Origin: Tranzscheliella williamsii
Lineage: Eukaryota > Basidiomycota > Ustilaginomycetes > Ustilaginales > Ustilaginaceae
NCBI GenBank assembly: GCA_023212725.1
Contig: JALBYF010000028.1
Span: forward strand, 164,931 to 228,930
Direction of reading: 5' to 3'
Length of the DNA stretch: 64,000 nucleotides
Shown piece after piece: positions 32,933 through 43,319 of this stretch (its first letter is position 1; every line of letters begins with the position of its first letter). The position numbers and the translations under genes are program-made. Below the pieces are notes generated by a model that saw only the letters and a list, made by a program, of their open reading frames with translations, did not search any database and was not told the origin of the DNA.

Positions 32933-34687
32933 TCAGGTGCTGTGCTGCGCGACGTCGTAGAGACCCTGTACGGCGCGGCGGAAGAAGGTGACGTTGTAGT
33001 CGATCAAGCCGGTTTGCCTAGCGTGGATGTCGGACGGCAGGAGGGCGATCAGCGAGAGGCGGTGGTTGATCTGCCAGAAGCAGAGCGACCGGTCCGGCTG
33101 CAGACGCACGACCGACGACGCATAGCGCGTCGAAGGCGGCATGGACGCTGCCGCCTTGGGGGCCGTACTGCTGCTCGGCTGCGCTTCTTTCGCCTCTTTG
33201 GTCATCCGCCCCAGCAGAAAGCGGCGGGTCGACGACGGCGATGTCGAGAGCAGACTGGCGCTCGGGTTCGCCTGGGCCGGTGCCGGCGCGGCAGCCCCGT
33301 CCTGTTCGGACTTCATATTGGCATAGAGACCCGCAAATTTGGCCAGAAAGCCGGCATAGTCAAAGACCAGGTCGAAGCTGGCAGCATCAAACGGCGCCGA
33401 GTCGGTCCCGATAAACGTTCTCGTCGGCAGGTCGAAGAGATAGGCATTCTCAAACTTGCACGTTGCACAGATGGCATCACACACCTGCTCCACCGAGTCT
33501 GCCAGCGTCAGGCTTCGTTGCAGAGTGGGCGCAGCAGGGCGACCCGCCTTGGCATCGTTGGTCGCGTGCGAGGTGGACTGGCTGGCTGGCGGATCAGCTT
33601 CAAGCGACTCTTCCGAGATCACCTTCTGGGCTAGGTTCTGCTGCACTTTACTGAAAGCGACAAAAACGCTCGTGTCGTGGATCGAAGTCGCATGGCAGTG
33701 AAGACGTACTGCCTGGTCCAAGTTGATCTGACCAGGCTCTGGCAAAGCATCACCACGCTGTCCTCCGGCAGAAAATGCCGAGACATCGGAAGCACTAGCG
33801 TCATAGCCTCCACCGCCCGAGCTTGAATTGCCTCCGTTTGCACCGCTGTGCCCTGCCGGCGATCTGGAGAAAGCGAACTCCTTGCTTTTGCTTCTGCTCC
33901 GGTCTTTGACCTTCCTCTCGGCCGCTTCCTTGACAGGGAGAGGTTCCGGATAGGACCAGGGTTGAGCAACGAAACTGGGGCTATTATCAACGAGGTCATC
34001 CACCACCTTGCCATAGATGGTGGAGAGAGTGTCTTGCCGGTAGTCGTTCGAGTAGCCGTCGATCTTGTGGACAAAGACGTGAAAGTCTATGGTCTGATTC
34101 TCGGCAAAGGCGGAAAGGATGATGGTCTGCAGCTGGGCAAGCGCTTCGTAGTAGTCATCCTGGGCGTCGATGACAAAAATGACGGCCGAGACATCGGTCC
34201 AAGGAAGCACGTCCTGTGCCGGTGCTGCAGCTGCGTTCGGGTTGACGTAGCTTGTTGCGCTTTGTTGCTGCAGCGGAGCGCCTCTTGCAGGCACGGGAGG
34301 AGGAGGACCAGCGCGTGCTGCGGTAGTGAGCGGCAGCCCTTTCTCCAGCTTGGTATCACCGAGCAGAATCCTACTTGGCGTGTCAATGATTCTAATCGGT
34401 AGAAAGCTGTCGCAAAGAGTGAAGACGGGTTTGGTGGTCGATTCGAGGAAGATGGTATCGTCTGGATGTAGCTCGTTGTAGACGACGTTCAGGATAGAGC
34501 TTTTGCCCGAGCGCCGCAGTCCGATGACTGGCACCTGGAGCCTCTTGGTCTCCATTTTGACGGGTCTGGCAGCTTCGCTTTCTTGTTGAGGAGAGACAAG
34601 GCCAGGTGGTATGGTCTCGGAGCGTTGTAGACTTCTCTTTGTCGCTCTTGAGGAAGAATGACCGTACAGAGACCCCAACGTCGACAT
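32933..34687 (-). CDS. GTR2: Rag-family GTPase Gtr2 (RagC/D)
   Basis: Single exon, 584 residues from ATG 34687. The G domain has a P-loop at about 56-64 (GLRRSGKSS, the Gtr2/RagC form), a switch-II-region DTPS at about 101 and the G4 motif HKID at about 206. The C-terminal roadblock-like half (VRLHCHATSIHDTSVFVAFS, LPTRTFIGTDSAPFD, LYANMK) is typical of RagC/D. With Gtr1 it forms the vacuolar heterodimer that relays amino-acid status to TORC1. The protein is much longer than the usual 340-410 residues because of low-complexity inserts: one between G3 and G4 (Pro/Ala/Gln-rich, about 113-150) and one after G4 (Ser/Gly/Arg-rich, about 240-310). It shares a divergent promoter with Pop3. Confidence 0.88.
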   Translation of the reverse strand: MSTLGSLYGHSSSRATKRSLQRSETIPPGLVSPQQESEAARPVKMETKRLQVPVIGLRRSGKSSILNVVYNELHPDDTIFLESTTKPVFTLCDSFLPIRIIDTPSRILLGDTKLEKGLPLTTAARAGPPPPVPARGAPLQQQSATSYVNPNAAAAPAQDVLPWTDVSAVIFVIDAQDDYYEALAQLQTIILSAFAENQTIDFHVFVHKIDGYSNDYRQDTLSTIYGKVVDDLVDNSPSFVAQPWSYPEPLPVKEAAERKVKDRSRSKSKEFAFSRSPAGHSGANGGNSSSGGGGYDASASDVSAFSAGGQRGDALPEPGQINLDQAVRLHCHATSIHDTSVFVAFSKVQQNLAQKVISEESLEADPPASQSTSHATNDAKAGRPAAPTLQRSLTLADSVEQVCDAICATCKFENAYLFDLPTRTFIGTDSAPFDAASFDLVFDYAGFLAKFAGLYANMKSEQDGAAAPAPAQANPSASLLSTSPSSTRRFLLGRMTKEAKEAQPSSSTAPKAAASMPPSTRYASSVVRLQPDRSLCFWQINHRLSLIALLPSDIHARQTGLIDYNVTFFRRAVQGLYDVAQHST

Positions 34688-35146
34688 TAGGTGCAGATTC
34701 AAGGATGCCGGTCCCTGGAAAATGAAACCAAAGCTATCAAAGCCTGAACATCGCGGAGACCTTTTCACGTTGCTAAGGTGGCTCTTCTAGTTGTCTTTTG
34801 AGAAAGTGTAAGGCAGCGAGGCGCGGTGTTGCTGATGCGACTCTCCACGAAGCAGTTGTGAGTCACTGAAGTGTTGGTATCGATGTGAACGTCCGGAATG
34901 ATAGCGCACATGAAACCACATCCATGATCTCCACCGTGGCTTTACCAGGTGAAAGATGTGTTAGATCAGTTGCAATGGGCTCATATGCGGAACCAAAAAT
35001 CGAGGAAATTATTAAGTCACAGTCAAGCTGGACCCTTTCAATCCCAGATGATGCCGCCCTTGCCCTTGCCCTACCACAATCATCTCCTCATCCCTGCACC
35101 GACGCTTGCACGACGCCGAGAGCTACAGGCAGAGCTGCTCTTCGGT
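34688..35146. promoter_or_regulatory. Divergent promoter region, Gtr2 / Pop3
   Basis: 459 bp between the two chosen starts. The Pop3 frame is open upstream to 34949, with in-frame ATGs at 34985 and 35048, so the coding start could lie further upstream than 35147. No motif is assigned. Confidence 0.4.
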
Positions 35147-36727
35147 ATGGCGCCCAAAGCACGGGTGGACAATAGCGCTACGATCCGCTCGGCATCCAAG
35201 AACAAGCAGCGCACCTCTGCTTCGTCTAGCAGGGCCACATCGAGCCCGTTTGGATCTTCCCCAGGGGCGTCCCTGGCCTCGTCGCTGTCGTCTCTCTTTT
35301 CCCCAAAGCCCCACGGAAAGGATGCTGCACTGGCCACCTTGCTTGCCTCCAGCTCGAAGCCCCCGGTTGCTCTCAGTCCGCCATCGCGCTTGAGGTCGTT
35401 GCAATCTCTGGGCGGCGTACCCTCTCCTTCAGGAAAGGCAACACCGTCTGCGGATCCATCTTCGCATGCCTCATCGTCGAGTGTGCTGCTTGACCTGAAG
35501 CAAAAGAATGCTGCAAAGAATCGACAGTCGCAGAAGGTATCAGCCGAAACCGCAGCCGGAACACCATCAGCGCAGACGGCTGCTACATCGCCTCCTTCCT
35601 CTCCGGCATCCAAGCCTCCCACCTCAACCAGCTCCATCACGGTCAAGAAGGCGAACCCCCCAAGTGCCTCTACCTCCCACATCACAACAGGGCCAGCGGT
35701 AGTAACACCCAATGTCCCCACTGGCAGAAAGCCGGTCTTCCGCCCGGTGCTGTCCAGCTCCACCGTCATAAACTGGCCTGAGCTGCCGGTCGCTGGGTCA
35801 CAGACGGTGTTGCATACCTTGCTGGACGTTCTCGCACTGCCGCAGGTCTGCCTTTCCGTCAGCCGAGATCTGGGCAGGGCAGCACCGAAGGGAGCCCACA
35901 AGACATCACTCAATCCAAGGCGGCCGGGGACGGGTAAAGCCACCGAGAATGACATGGATCTCGATTCGCCAGGTTCGCAGCAAATAAAGGAAGGAGGGCC
36001 AGGTGTACTCGCAGGGATCAACAGTGTGACGCGGGCACTGGAGACCGAGATCGCGAACTGCGTGCAAGACTTCCAGCAGTCAGCGGATAGCGTTGAGAAG
36101 GGCAAGCGAAGTCGCGATGCGGAGCCGTCTCGGATCAAGGCCGTCTTCGTTTGCAGGCAGGACTTGTCTCCTGCTTCGCTGGTCGCCCACTTTCCCATGC
36201 TTGTATCTGCGCATAATGCCGTGACGGCTGCCACCGAAGCCGGGAGCACGGCGTCTGGCTCCGAGCTGATCCTGTTTCCGCTGCCTGCTGGGTCCGAGGA
36301 GCTGTTGGGCCGGGCTGTGGATTTGCGGAGGTGTGCGGTGCTGGCGCTGACGGGGGCGTTTCCGGGGGCGGGGTTGGGCCGGGTGGTGGCGGCGGTTGCG
36401 CGGGAGACGGGCACGCAGAGCCGGGTGCGGGCTGGGTGGTTGGAGGCGGCTGTGCGGACGGCGGTGCTGGCGACGCGCGCGCGGCGCGGCCCCCCCCCCG
36501 CCCACACCCTGACGCTGCTGCCAACAACAGTCAAGTTCCTCCGCACAACGCAGCCCGCCGACCTCACCGCGCGCAAGGCACACAAGAAATCCACCCGCAA
36601 GCTCCGCGCCGCCCGCTGGAAGCAGATGAAACTCCGCACCCACCACCAGATCCGCGCGCTCCAGCGCGATATCCAACACACCACCCTCCAGCGCCGCCGC
36701 GCCAAATCCCGCGCATCCGCCAGCTAG
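35147..36727 (+). CDS. POP3: RNase P/MRP protein subunit Pop3
   Basis: 526 residues from ATG 35147 (MAPKARVDNS); earlier in-frame ATGs would add 33 or 54 residues. After about 190 low-complexity Ser/Pro/Ala residues comes the Pop3 signature (KPVFRPVL, then INWPELP, about 193-215), then a split domain with KAVFVCRQDLSP (about 331) and ILFPLPAGSEELLGRAV, resembling the L7Ae/Rpp38-related fold. The C-terminus is strongly basic (Arg/Lys-rich helix to the stop), fitting RNA contact. Pop3 is a subunit of nuclear RNase P (tRNA 5' processing) and RNase MRP (rRNA processing). It is about twice the yeast length (195) owing to inserted linkers. A run of ten C at 36490-36499 lies in the frame where the sense strand flips from G-rich to C-rich. 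Confidence 0.78.
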   Translation: MAPKARVDNSATIRSASKNKQRTSASSSRATSSPFGSSPGASLASSLSSLFSPKPHGKDAALATLLASSSKPPVALSPPSRLRSLQSLGGVPSPSGKATPSADPSSHASSSSVLLDLKQKNAAKNRQSQKVSAETAAGTPSAQTAATSPPSSPASKPPTSTSSITVKKANPPSASTSHITTGPAVVTPNVPTGRKPVFRPVLSSSTVINWPELPVAGSQTVLHTLLDVLALPQVCLSVSRDLGRAAPKGAHKTSLNPRRPGTGKATENDMDLDSPGSQQIKEGGPGVLAGINSVTRALETEIANCVQDFQQSADSVEKGKRSRDAEPSRIKAVFVCRQDLSPASLVAHFPMLVSAHNAVTAATEAGSTASGSELILFPLPAGSEELLGRAVDLRRCAVLALTGAFPGAGLGRVVAAVARETGTQSRVRAGWLEAAVRTAVLATRARRGPPPAHTLTLLPTTVKFLRTTQPADLTARKAHKKSTRKLRAARWKQMKLRTHHQIRALQRDIQHTTLQRRRAKSRASAS

Positions 36728-37040
36728 CCCCCCTAGCATCCCAGTCCCCCAAGGCCGTCCACCCAGGACCGCCTAACCATGCCACGCACTGCTACCGTCG
36801 CTAGATCACAGCCGTTCAATCATAAAAGCGGCTTGCGTTCGCCGCACAGAGAATCGAGGAAGCTGGTCATGAATAGTTCGTGTCTAGGTATGCGCGAGAG
36901 AGAGAGAGCCAATGGGAGAAAAGAGAACGAGAAAGGGCATGCGATGTTTGACGCGCATTGAGCGTCAAAGCGTGGGGAGAGGTGCGCGGTAGCGTCGTGG
37001 TTGCCCGCTGCGGCGGCCGGAGGGCGACCTGGCGTGAAGT
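36728..37040. other. Convergent intergenic region
   Basis: 313 bp between the Pop3 and OSBP stops. C-rich on the plus strand to about 36830, then purine-rich with a short GA repeat at about 36894-36906. No gene. Confidence 0.4.
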
Positions 37041-38816
37041 TCAGTTCTGGGCATCGTGGAAGTCGTCATCGTCGTCCTCCTCCGGCTTGGCGGACGCGGG
37101 GGCGGTCGAGTCTGGCACTGCACCTGCTGCATCGTATCCGTCCTGGTTGTATTCGTCCTCCAACGCCCGCCGCCCTGCCTCTGTCAGCTTGGGCCGCCCA
37201 TCGGAAATGTCCGGATCGAAGAAGCGCGGCACAAAGGTCTCCCCTTTCCGCTTACGCTCCGCCGCTGCATTCCTCTGCGTCTGCTCGATTTCCTGTTTCC
37301 ACTTGGTCGCTTCGCCGTACTTCTTCGAAAGGATGGCATTCGTTACTGGTTCCCAGATCTTGCGACTCTCCATCTCATCTTGCACGTCCAGCGGGCGCAC
37401 TGACTTGCCAATGGCTTCAAGATCCTGCAGATTCAATAGCAGCCGAGATTCCTTGTCGCCTTTCTTCTTGTAGGTAAGCTTGCCCTTCCATGAACCTTCG
37501 AAAGTGGCCACCACTCTGTCCTGAGGGATTTGCTTGACCTGCGTATATTCTTCCGGGTCATCATTCGGCCCATACTCGTAGATGGCACCTTCCACTGCAT
37601 ATTTGGCCTTCGTGATCCAGCTCTCGTCCTTGTACTCCGCGATGGCTCGAAGCCGGGTGCCGTCATCGCCTTCTCCGCCATCACGCTTGCCGCCTCTGCA
37701 TGTAATGTACAGACTGTCACAGATAGCAACCCACAAGCTGCCTCTTAGGAGCCCGTTGATGGATGCAGTAGGGTGACTGATCTGGTACTCCTCGCCTACC
37801 GCTTGGCATTTGGCGCCTTCTGTGAGCCGCAAGAAGATGCCCTGGTTTTGCTCGCCCGGGAAGACCTTGACGCTCGTGCCAGTGAATTTGGCACCTAGCT
37901 GGTCAACTCCGCAAAGCTGAATACCTGCATCCTTGGACTCGCAGAAGAAGGAAGAGATAGGTGGATGGTGGCTGACCTGTTCAGTGATAAAGCAGAGCCT
38001 GCGTTTACTGGGCTGCTGAGCCTTTGTATCCGAGTTGTAACTGTTACTCGTCTCGAAAGACGCAGAGGACGGAGCAACCGAGCCACACGGCTCTGAAGAA
38101 TCTTTGCCACCTTTCTTTCGCCCCAGCAATTTGGAGAGACCCTTTTTGGCAGTAGAATTCTCCGTGCCGACCCCTTTGATAGACGGAGGCCGCGACTTCT
38201 GTGCATCTTGCGGCTGGACAAGCGGGGAAGGCGGCGCACTGCATTTAAAGGCAGCGAGCACGGGCGTCTTGGCTTCGGGCACGGCCAGAGGCAGAGGCTC
38301 TGGGGTCTCGGTGGCTAGATCCTGGACGGGCAGAAGGTAGGTCTCGGTGAGCTTGACAGGCTCGAGGTCCCAGTGGCATCGGAAGTGCTCGCCGAGGATC
38401 GAGTTGTAGGGCTTGCAGATCTTGCCTTTAACGAACTTGAGCTCTTTGGTAAAAGTAAAGCGGAGGACAGCTAGCATCCTGTCGAGGGGGTCGTCGATGT
38501 CGGCCACACTAGTGAACATGTCGCCTCGGTCGAGGTAGTTCCAGTACTCTAGATTTGGGACCGGTTCCAGCAGGTTTGCAGGCAGCGAAATGCGGATCGC
38601 AGCGATATCCTTCACGCCGACCATGCGCTTTAGGACACCGAGGAGCGTCCTAAGCTTGCCCGAATCGCTCTGGTCCTTGTCCGCAGCCGCACCGAGTTCT
38701 TCTTCATCGGTCATCTGGACGGCTTCCGGGGGAGCAGCTATGTCGTCTGCTGTAGCATCCTTGTCGTCTGCCAACGCCACCGGCGTCGGAGCCGGTTTCT
38801 CCGTTGAGCTAGCCAT
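37041..38816 (-). CDS. Oxysterol-binding protein (OSBP/Osh family)
   Basis: Single exon, 591 residues. The OSBP-related domain fills most of the chain: ISLPANLLEPVPNLEYWNYL at about 76, the lid and phosphoinositide-binding region, NSILGEHFRCHW, and the family signature EQVSHHPP at about 278-285. No PH or ankyrin domain is present, so this is a short lipid-transfer-domain form like Kes1/Osh4-7. Members swap sterol or phosphatidylserine for PI4P at membrane contacts. A low-complexity insert of about 80 residues (Ser/Lys/Pro) sits between NSILGEHF and the HHPP motif. The C-terminus is acidic (EEDDDDDFHDAQN). ATG 38816 is the first in frame. It converges on Pop3. Confidence 0.92.
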   Translation of the reverse strand: MASSTEKPAPTPVALADDKDATADDIAAPPEAVQMTDEEELGAAADKDQSDSGKLRTLLGVLKRMVGVKDIAAIRISLPANLLEPVPNLEYWNYLDRGDMFTSVADIDDPLDRMLAVLRFTFTKELKFVKGKICKPYNSILGEHFRCHWDLEPVKLTETYLLPVQDLATETPEPLPLAVPEAKTPVLAAFKCSAPPSPLVQPQDAQKSRPPSIKGVGTENSTAKKGLSKLLGRKKGGKDSSEPCGSVAPSSASFETSNSYNSDTKAQQPSKRRLCFITEQVSHHPPISSFFCESKDAGIQLCGVDQLGAKFTGTSVKVFPGEQNQGIFLRLTEGAKCQAVGEEYQISHPTASINGLLRGSLWVAICDSLYITCRGGKRDGGEGDDGTRLRAIAEYKDESWITKAKYAVEGAIYEYGPNDDPEEYTQVKQIPQDRVVATFEGSWKGKLTYKKKGDKESRLLLNLQDLEAIGKSVRPLDVQDEMESRKIWEPVTNAILSKKYGEATKWKQEIEQTQRNAAAERKRKGETFVPRFFDPDISDGRPKLTEAGRRALEDEYNQDGYDAAGAVPDSTAPASAKPEEDDDDDFHDAQN

Positions 38817-40581
38817 AATGACTTAGTATGAAAGATAATCGAGAGCCAGTACAGCAATTATGGCGGGTCAGATCCGGAGCAAAGAGTAAAGCAAGCCAGC
38901 AGACCGGTTCAGAGAAAGCGGAAACTTGTTCGAGTTGATGTCGATAACGCCACGGACGTGTCTGGCGAACGGGGCAAAGGCGGAAAGGAAAGCTGGCTAT
39001 GGTTGAGATCGGAGTGGCAACACCGATGGCCGGTTTAGAATGGCGTCGCGATCCCAGAGTCAGAGGATGGGAAAGTGGACAAAGGCGAGCGTAAGGAAGA
39101 GGGGAGCTGCGTGCCAAAATCCAAGTGGTTGCGCCAAGGGGTTGCTGTGTGGCAGCGGGGATACAGCCTAGTATGCAAGGCCAAGCTGCAGTACGTGGAT
39201 TAGCAGAACCAATCATGAATATCCTGAATCGCCCCGAGCGACTTCACTACACCGGGGGCGTGGAGAGTGACGCATGTGAATTCAATCCGAACTTGGCAGC
39301 TGATTTCAAATCCGCCACCACGTTCGAGACTTGCAATAATACATCCTACCGCCTCTTCCAAGCTACTGACATTACAGACAGCCATCGATCCTTGGACAAC
39401 CAGCACGCCACATCAACTCATCCATCCATACGATACGACATCGACCAAAGCAGACACACTTAACGCCTCTGGAAGTGTCTGTTTCTAGGCAGATGGCATA
39501 CCGGTACACATCGCCCGGTATGAATGAACACTTTCCGTTTTGTATTCTATCATGATGAAACCGGAAAAGTGTGAGTGTGAGTGTGAGTGCGAGTCACAGG
39601 GGGCGTGGTGTTAAGTCACAAGACAGAAGTGCACGGTGCACGTGCGGTGAACTTTTTTTAGACCAACACTAACCTCGTGAATAGGGTAGCCCCTGCTCTC
39701 TTTCGGCTCAAGATTAGGAGGAGTGGAACATAGTCGAGGGAAGGAAGCGGGCAAGCGGGCTGTGCTATGTCGCGCCTGTCTCTGGGGATTATTACATATG
39801 GCCGCAACATTCACAATCATGGAAAGGAGGAGCTGCAGCTATGCATGCATCTGCGCTTAGGCCATTAGAAAGCCCGCGGCCACCGTCTCCACATAAAACA
39901 TCTGCCGCACACATCGACTCGCAACTCTCTTTGAGAGACACGCAAGGTAGAGTCATCGATCACCGATGAAAATCAGAATCGGGCTGTGATCGGGGTCCGT
40001 CGTGGCTGATCTTACATCTGCGTCTCCCTGCACCTCGCGATATACACTGATAGTTGGTCGGTCGACTTTGTCCTTGTATCACAAGTATGTCAGGGCCGAG
40101 TTCTACGCGCCATTCGACGTGTCCGCGCGACCGGCCACCCAGCATCTGAATCACACGGTCACTCTCAACACTTCGACCACCGCCTTCTACTCACCTTCTA
40201 CTCACCCTATACAATTCCCGTACTTGATTCGAGACTCCGCCGGCAGATCTACAAGCGTCTTCCCTACCACTTCCCTCGTCGTACCACCTTCTCTCGAGTG
40301 TTTTTTATCCATCTACTTTGTGGTCCCTTCTCCCCCTTCTTCAAGCTCGTCTTTCTATCCTTTCAACTGATACCCGGTTCTCCGTGTGTTACTTGGACTA
40401 CCTGCTGGACTGCTCGCGCTCATCACAGTCGTGTCTCAACGGCCCACCAGGCATCGTCACCTTTCTACTAGGAAGAGGACAGCTCAAGGGAATCACACGT
40501 CCTTTTCCATCCTAGTCTCCTTCTCCCGTTGGTAGTCAAGGTGCATCTGTGGCTGGTGCTGCCCATTGCACATCCGGTACC
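38817..40581. other. Long divergent intergenic region, OSBP / NIPA
   Basis: About 1.77 kb. It holds the GTGAGT repeat at 39569-39594 and a pyrimidine-rich leader from about 40240 to 40540 ahead of the NIPA start. ORFs here (for example 40002-40370 plus) are Ser/Pro/Thr-rich products of pyrimidine tracts and show no domain. No tRNA was seen. Confidence 0.4.
39569..39594. repeat. GTGAGT/GAGTGT simple repeat
   Basis: Four to five GTGAGT-type hexamers in a row, ending in GCGAGTCACAGG. The same motif or its complement recurs in at least four other intergenic regions of the window (5.8, 24.3, 54.7 and 57.6 kb). Confidence 0.7.
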
Positions 40582-42084
40582 ATGATCGCACAAAGACGCA
40601 CAATTCCACGGTTGGCATATGTGCGCCGTTCTATCTGCACATATTTGGCGCTCACGCTACTCGCGCTTGCGTCTGCATCAGCTGCCCCATCGCCAGTGGA
40701 CCGGCCTATCTTTCTGCCACAAGAGCCTCAAAGCCCATCGGAGTCTGCACAGTCTTCACTGACGCAGCAAAAGTGGATTGGCCTCACTCTTGCTATTAGC
40801 AGCTCCCTTGCTATTGGCACCAGCTTTATTATCACCAAGAAAGGCCTAATGGACGCTGCAGAAAGACACAATGGGCTTGCGTCCGATGGCCATACCTACC
40901 TTCAGAACCCCATCTGGTGGGCTGGGATGGCTACGATGATTGTCGGCGAAGTTGCCAACTTCGCAGCTTACACATTTGCCCCTCCCATTCTGGTCACTCC
41001 CTTGGGTGCACTCAGTGTCTTGATTGGTGCAGTGCTTGCCTCGTTCATCCTCAAAGAAGAGCTTGGTAGGCTTGGTAAAGTGGGCTGTACTCTCTGTCTA
41101 GTGGGCACCGTGATCATTGTCGTCAATGCACCGGAGGACAAAGAGATTCAAACTGTCGACGAGATGCTCAACTATGCCCTTCAACCCGCCTTCCTCTTCT
41201 ACTGCTTCTTTGTCCTCACCTTTTCGCTCTTCATGATTTTCCGTATGGTACCCAAGTATGGACGCAAAACGCCCCTGGTCTACATTTCCATCTGCAGCTT
41301 GGTGGGCTCCATCTCCGTCATGAGCGTCAAAGGTCTTGGCGTTGCGCTCAAACTCACCTTCGCTGGCAACAATCAGTTCACCCATCCCTCCACCTATTGC
41401 TTCGCTATCGTCGTGGTCGTCTGCATTCTCACTCAGATGAACTACTTCAACAAAGCTTTGGATCAGTTCTCCACCAACGTTGTCAACCCGATCTACTACG
41501 TTTTCTTTACCTTTTCTACCATCCTCGCTTCTGTCCTTCTCTTTCAGGGCTTCAACACCTCTGCGGCACCTGCCGTCTCGCTGCTAGGCGGATTTATCGT
41601 CATTTTTACTGGCGTCTACCTGCTCAATCTCAATAGGATGATTGATCCGGTCACTCAGCAGCCGCGCATGTCTCTTGTTACTGGCGAGGGTACAACACGT
41701 TACTCGGAGCAGCACGACCGACTGCTGGATCACCAACGCGCCATGAGCTTTGCAAACGGCAACAGCCAGCCGCGCCGAAGCTCGGTCTTTGTTCACAGCA
41801 GAAGAGGCAGCGCTGGCTCGTCTGTCCTTTTCAACGCATACGAGAATGAGGAGGCCTTGGGCTTAACGCGACTCGATGAGGAGGACAACGATTCGGACAA
41901 GGACACGTCTCCCATGATCCGTCAGGGCAAAACGCATGCGATGCGTGCGAAGGAGGCTAACGGGGCAAGAAGGTCGAGTCCCAATGGACACGCCCGAACA
42001 GTGTCACAATCGAGGGCACAACGTCAGCAAAAGCGTCAGAGCCTCATCGACGATTCTACAGCGGACTTTGAGAATTCAGGGTAA
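40582..42084 (+). CDS. NIPA-type magnesium transporter
   Basis: Single exon, 500 residues from ATG 40582 (MIAQRRTIPR); codons before it are in frame but lack an ATG. A hydrophobic stretch near the N-terminus (YLALTLLALASASAAPS) looks like a signal peptide, then about nine transmembrane helices of the NIPA/DMT fold: GLTLAISSSLAIGTSFIITK, then NPIWWAGMATMIVGEVANF, LVTPLGALSVLIGAVLASF, and NPIYYVFFTFSTILASVLLF. Human NIPA proteins move Mg2+ at the plasma membrane and endosomes; transport by this protein is inferred. The last 140 residues are a cytosolic Ser/Arg/Asp-rich tail (RRSSVFVHSRRGSAGSSV), probably phosphorylated. An unusually long leader (about 300 bp pyrimidine-rich) precedes it. Confidence 0.9.
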   Translation: MIAQRRTIPRLAYVRRSICTYLALTLLALASASAAPSPVDRPIFLPQEPQSPSESAQSSLTQQKWIGLTLAISSSLAIGTSFIITKKGLMDAAERHNGLASDGHTYLQNPIWWAGMATMIVGEVANFAAYTFAPPILVTPLGALSVLIGAVLASFILKEELGRLGKVGCTLCLVGTVIIVVNAPEDKEIQTVDEMLNYALQPAFLFYCFFVLTFSLFMIFRMVPKYGRKTPLVYISICSLVGSISVMSVKGLGVALKLTFAGNNQFTHPSTYCFAIVVVVCILTQMNYFNKALDQFSTNVVNPIYYVFFTFSTILASVLLFQGFNTSAAPAVSLLGGFIVIFTGVYLLNLNRMIDPVTQQPRMSLVTGEGTTRYSEQHDRLLDHQRAMSFANGNSQPRRSSVFVHSRRGSAGSSVLFNAYENEEALGLTRLDEEDNDSDKDTSPMIRQGKTHAMRAKEANGARRSSPNGHARTVSQSRAQRQQKRQSLIDDSTADFENSG

Positions 42085-43319
42085 TCCCCACTGTTCTCTT
42101 TGGCAGCATACAATCATATCCAGCCGCTTGGTCGCCCTCACGTGCGTCTGCTGCCTCACTTCAACGTCACCGAGGTTCTGGGCTTCACATGCCGCGCGGC
42201 ACGGCGTTGTGGTTCAGTTTTGGGCATGTGTTTTCACACCATCTCAGTGCTTATAATCAGTGGGCGGTCTCATGGCTGAGTGCGGCGGTCTGTTCAAGCG
42301 CATGGTTCAAATTGCAAGCAGTGCGCTCTTAATCTCTAGCTGCTGGTCTTCTGCATTCTTCTTTCCGCCTTGTACTGCTCGCTTTTCCACTCTGACTGTA
42401 TCAGTAGATCATTAGCATTAGCTCGACATCCTCACACTTTCGATCGCTTGCGTAGGCTCCTATGTTTGGGGCGACATAGTGAGCATTACCTGTACTCTGT
42501 TGACTTGTACAAGGGCCCCAATGTATGGCGCATGTAAATGATCCGGCCGCTTGTGAAGGCGTCACGTCACAAGCGAGCACGGCCCTTTGTAACCATAGCT
42601 CCTTTCATTCATCGTCTATCGCAACGAAGACAAGTCGACTTTGCAAATTTCGCTACGGATCTACGGGGATGCAGGGGCGATCACAACAGATCGACGACGT
42701 CAATATATGCTCTCCGCAGCCGCGAGAAACGATGGCCACAGTCAAGCAGCGACTCTGTGCATGGATCGCGAGGAGCTACGGCGCAAACACACCGAGCCGC
42801 ACCGCGAGGCCCGACGTGGCACGACTACGCTCACGCGCTGACCCAACCCTAGTCGGTGCAGCTATATCGTTAGGCATGTAAACACATACAATATATGCCG
42901 CAGTCGCCAATTCATTGGACACACTGCAACGGGTACGCTCTTCGCTGGCCCGACTAGTAACCTCTCAACCGTACAAGCTGTCTGTAGACTTAAATAGCAG
43001 CAGCCTCAGACACCCGTCTAGCATCTTTTCACTCACCTCCCTCCATCTCCCATTCCCTTCTCCGTTCGTCCATTACTCCTGTTTCCTCTTTACCTACAAG
43101 CAGCCCATCCGCCTCCACGGTATCGTCCACACATCGCACTAGAATACACTTTGACATCTGTACTGTTCCCCGTCTCAGCGTCGCCACCACAACTCATTCA
43201 TCTCGCAGACTCTTGGCCTGTCCCAGTTTCAACACGCTTCGAGCTTTCTACGGTTTTACCCGCGGAATCGCATTTATACTCGTACATTCCGATTCGCCTC
43301 CGCTCGTTACTTTTCAACG
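42085..43319. other. Intergenic between tandem genes
   Basis: About 1.24 kb. Overlapping ORFs of 66-118 codons at 42525-42881 share no frame with good codon bias. Pyrimidine-rich from about 43020 to 43240, probably the leader of the RNA-binding protein gene. No RNA gene was found. Confidence 0.4.

Noticed and set aside
40002..40370. 122-codon ORF ahead of the NIPA gene
   Set aside because: Ser/Thr/Pro product of a pyrimidine-rich leader, no coding bias.
42525..42881. Overlapping ORFs of 66-118 codons
   Set aside because: Three frames are open at once and none shows codon preference or motif.
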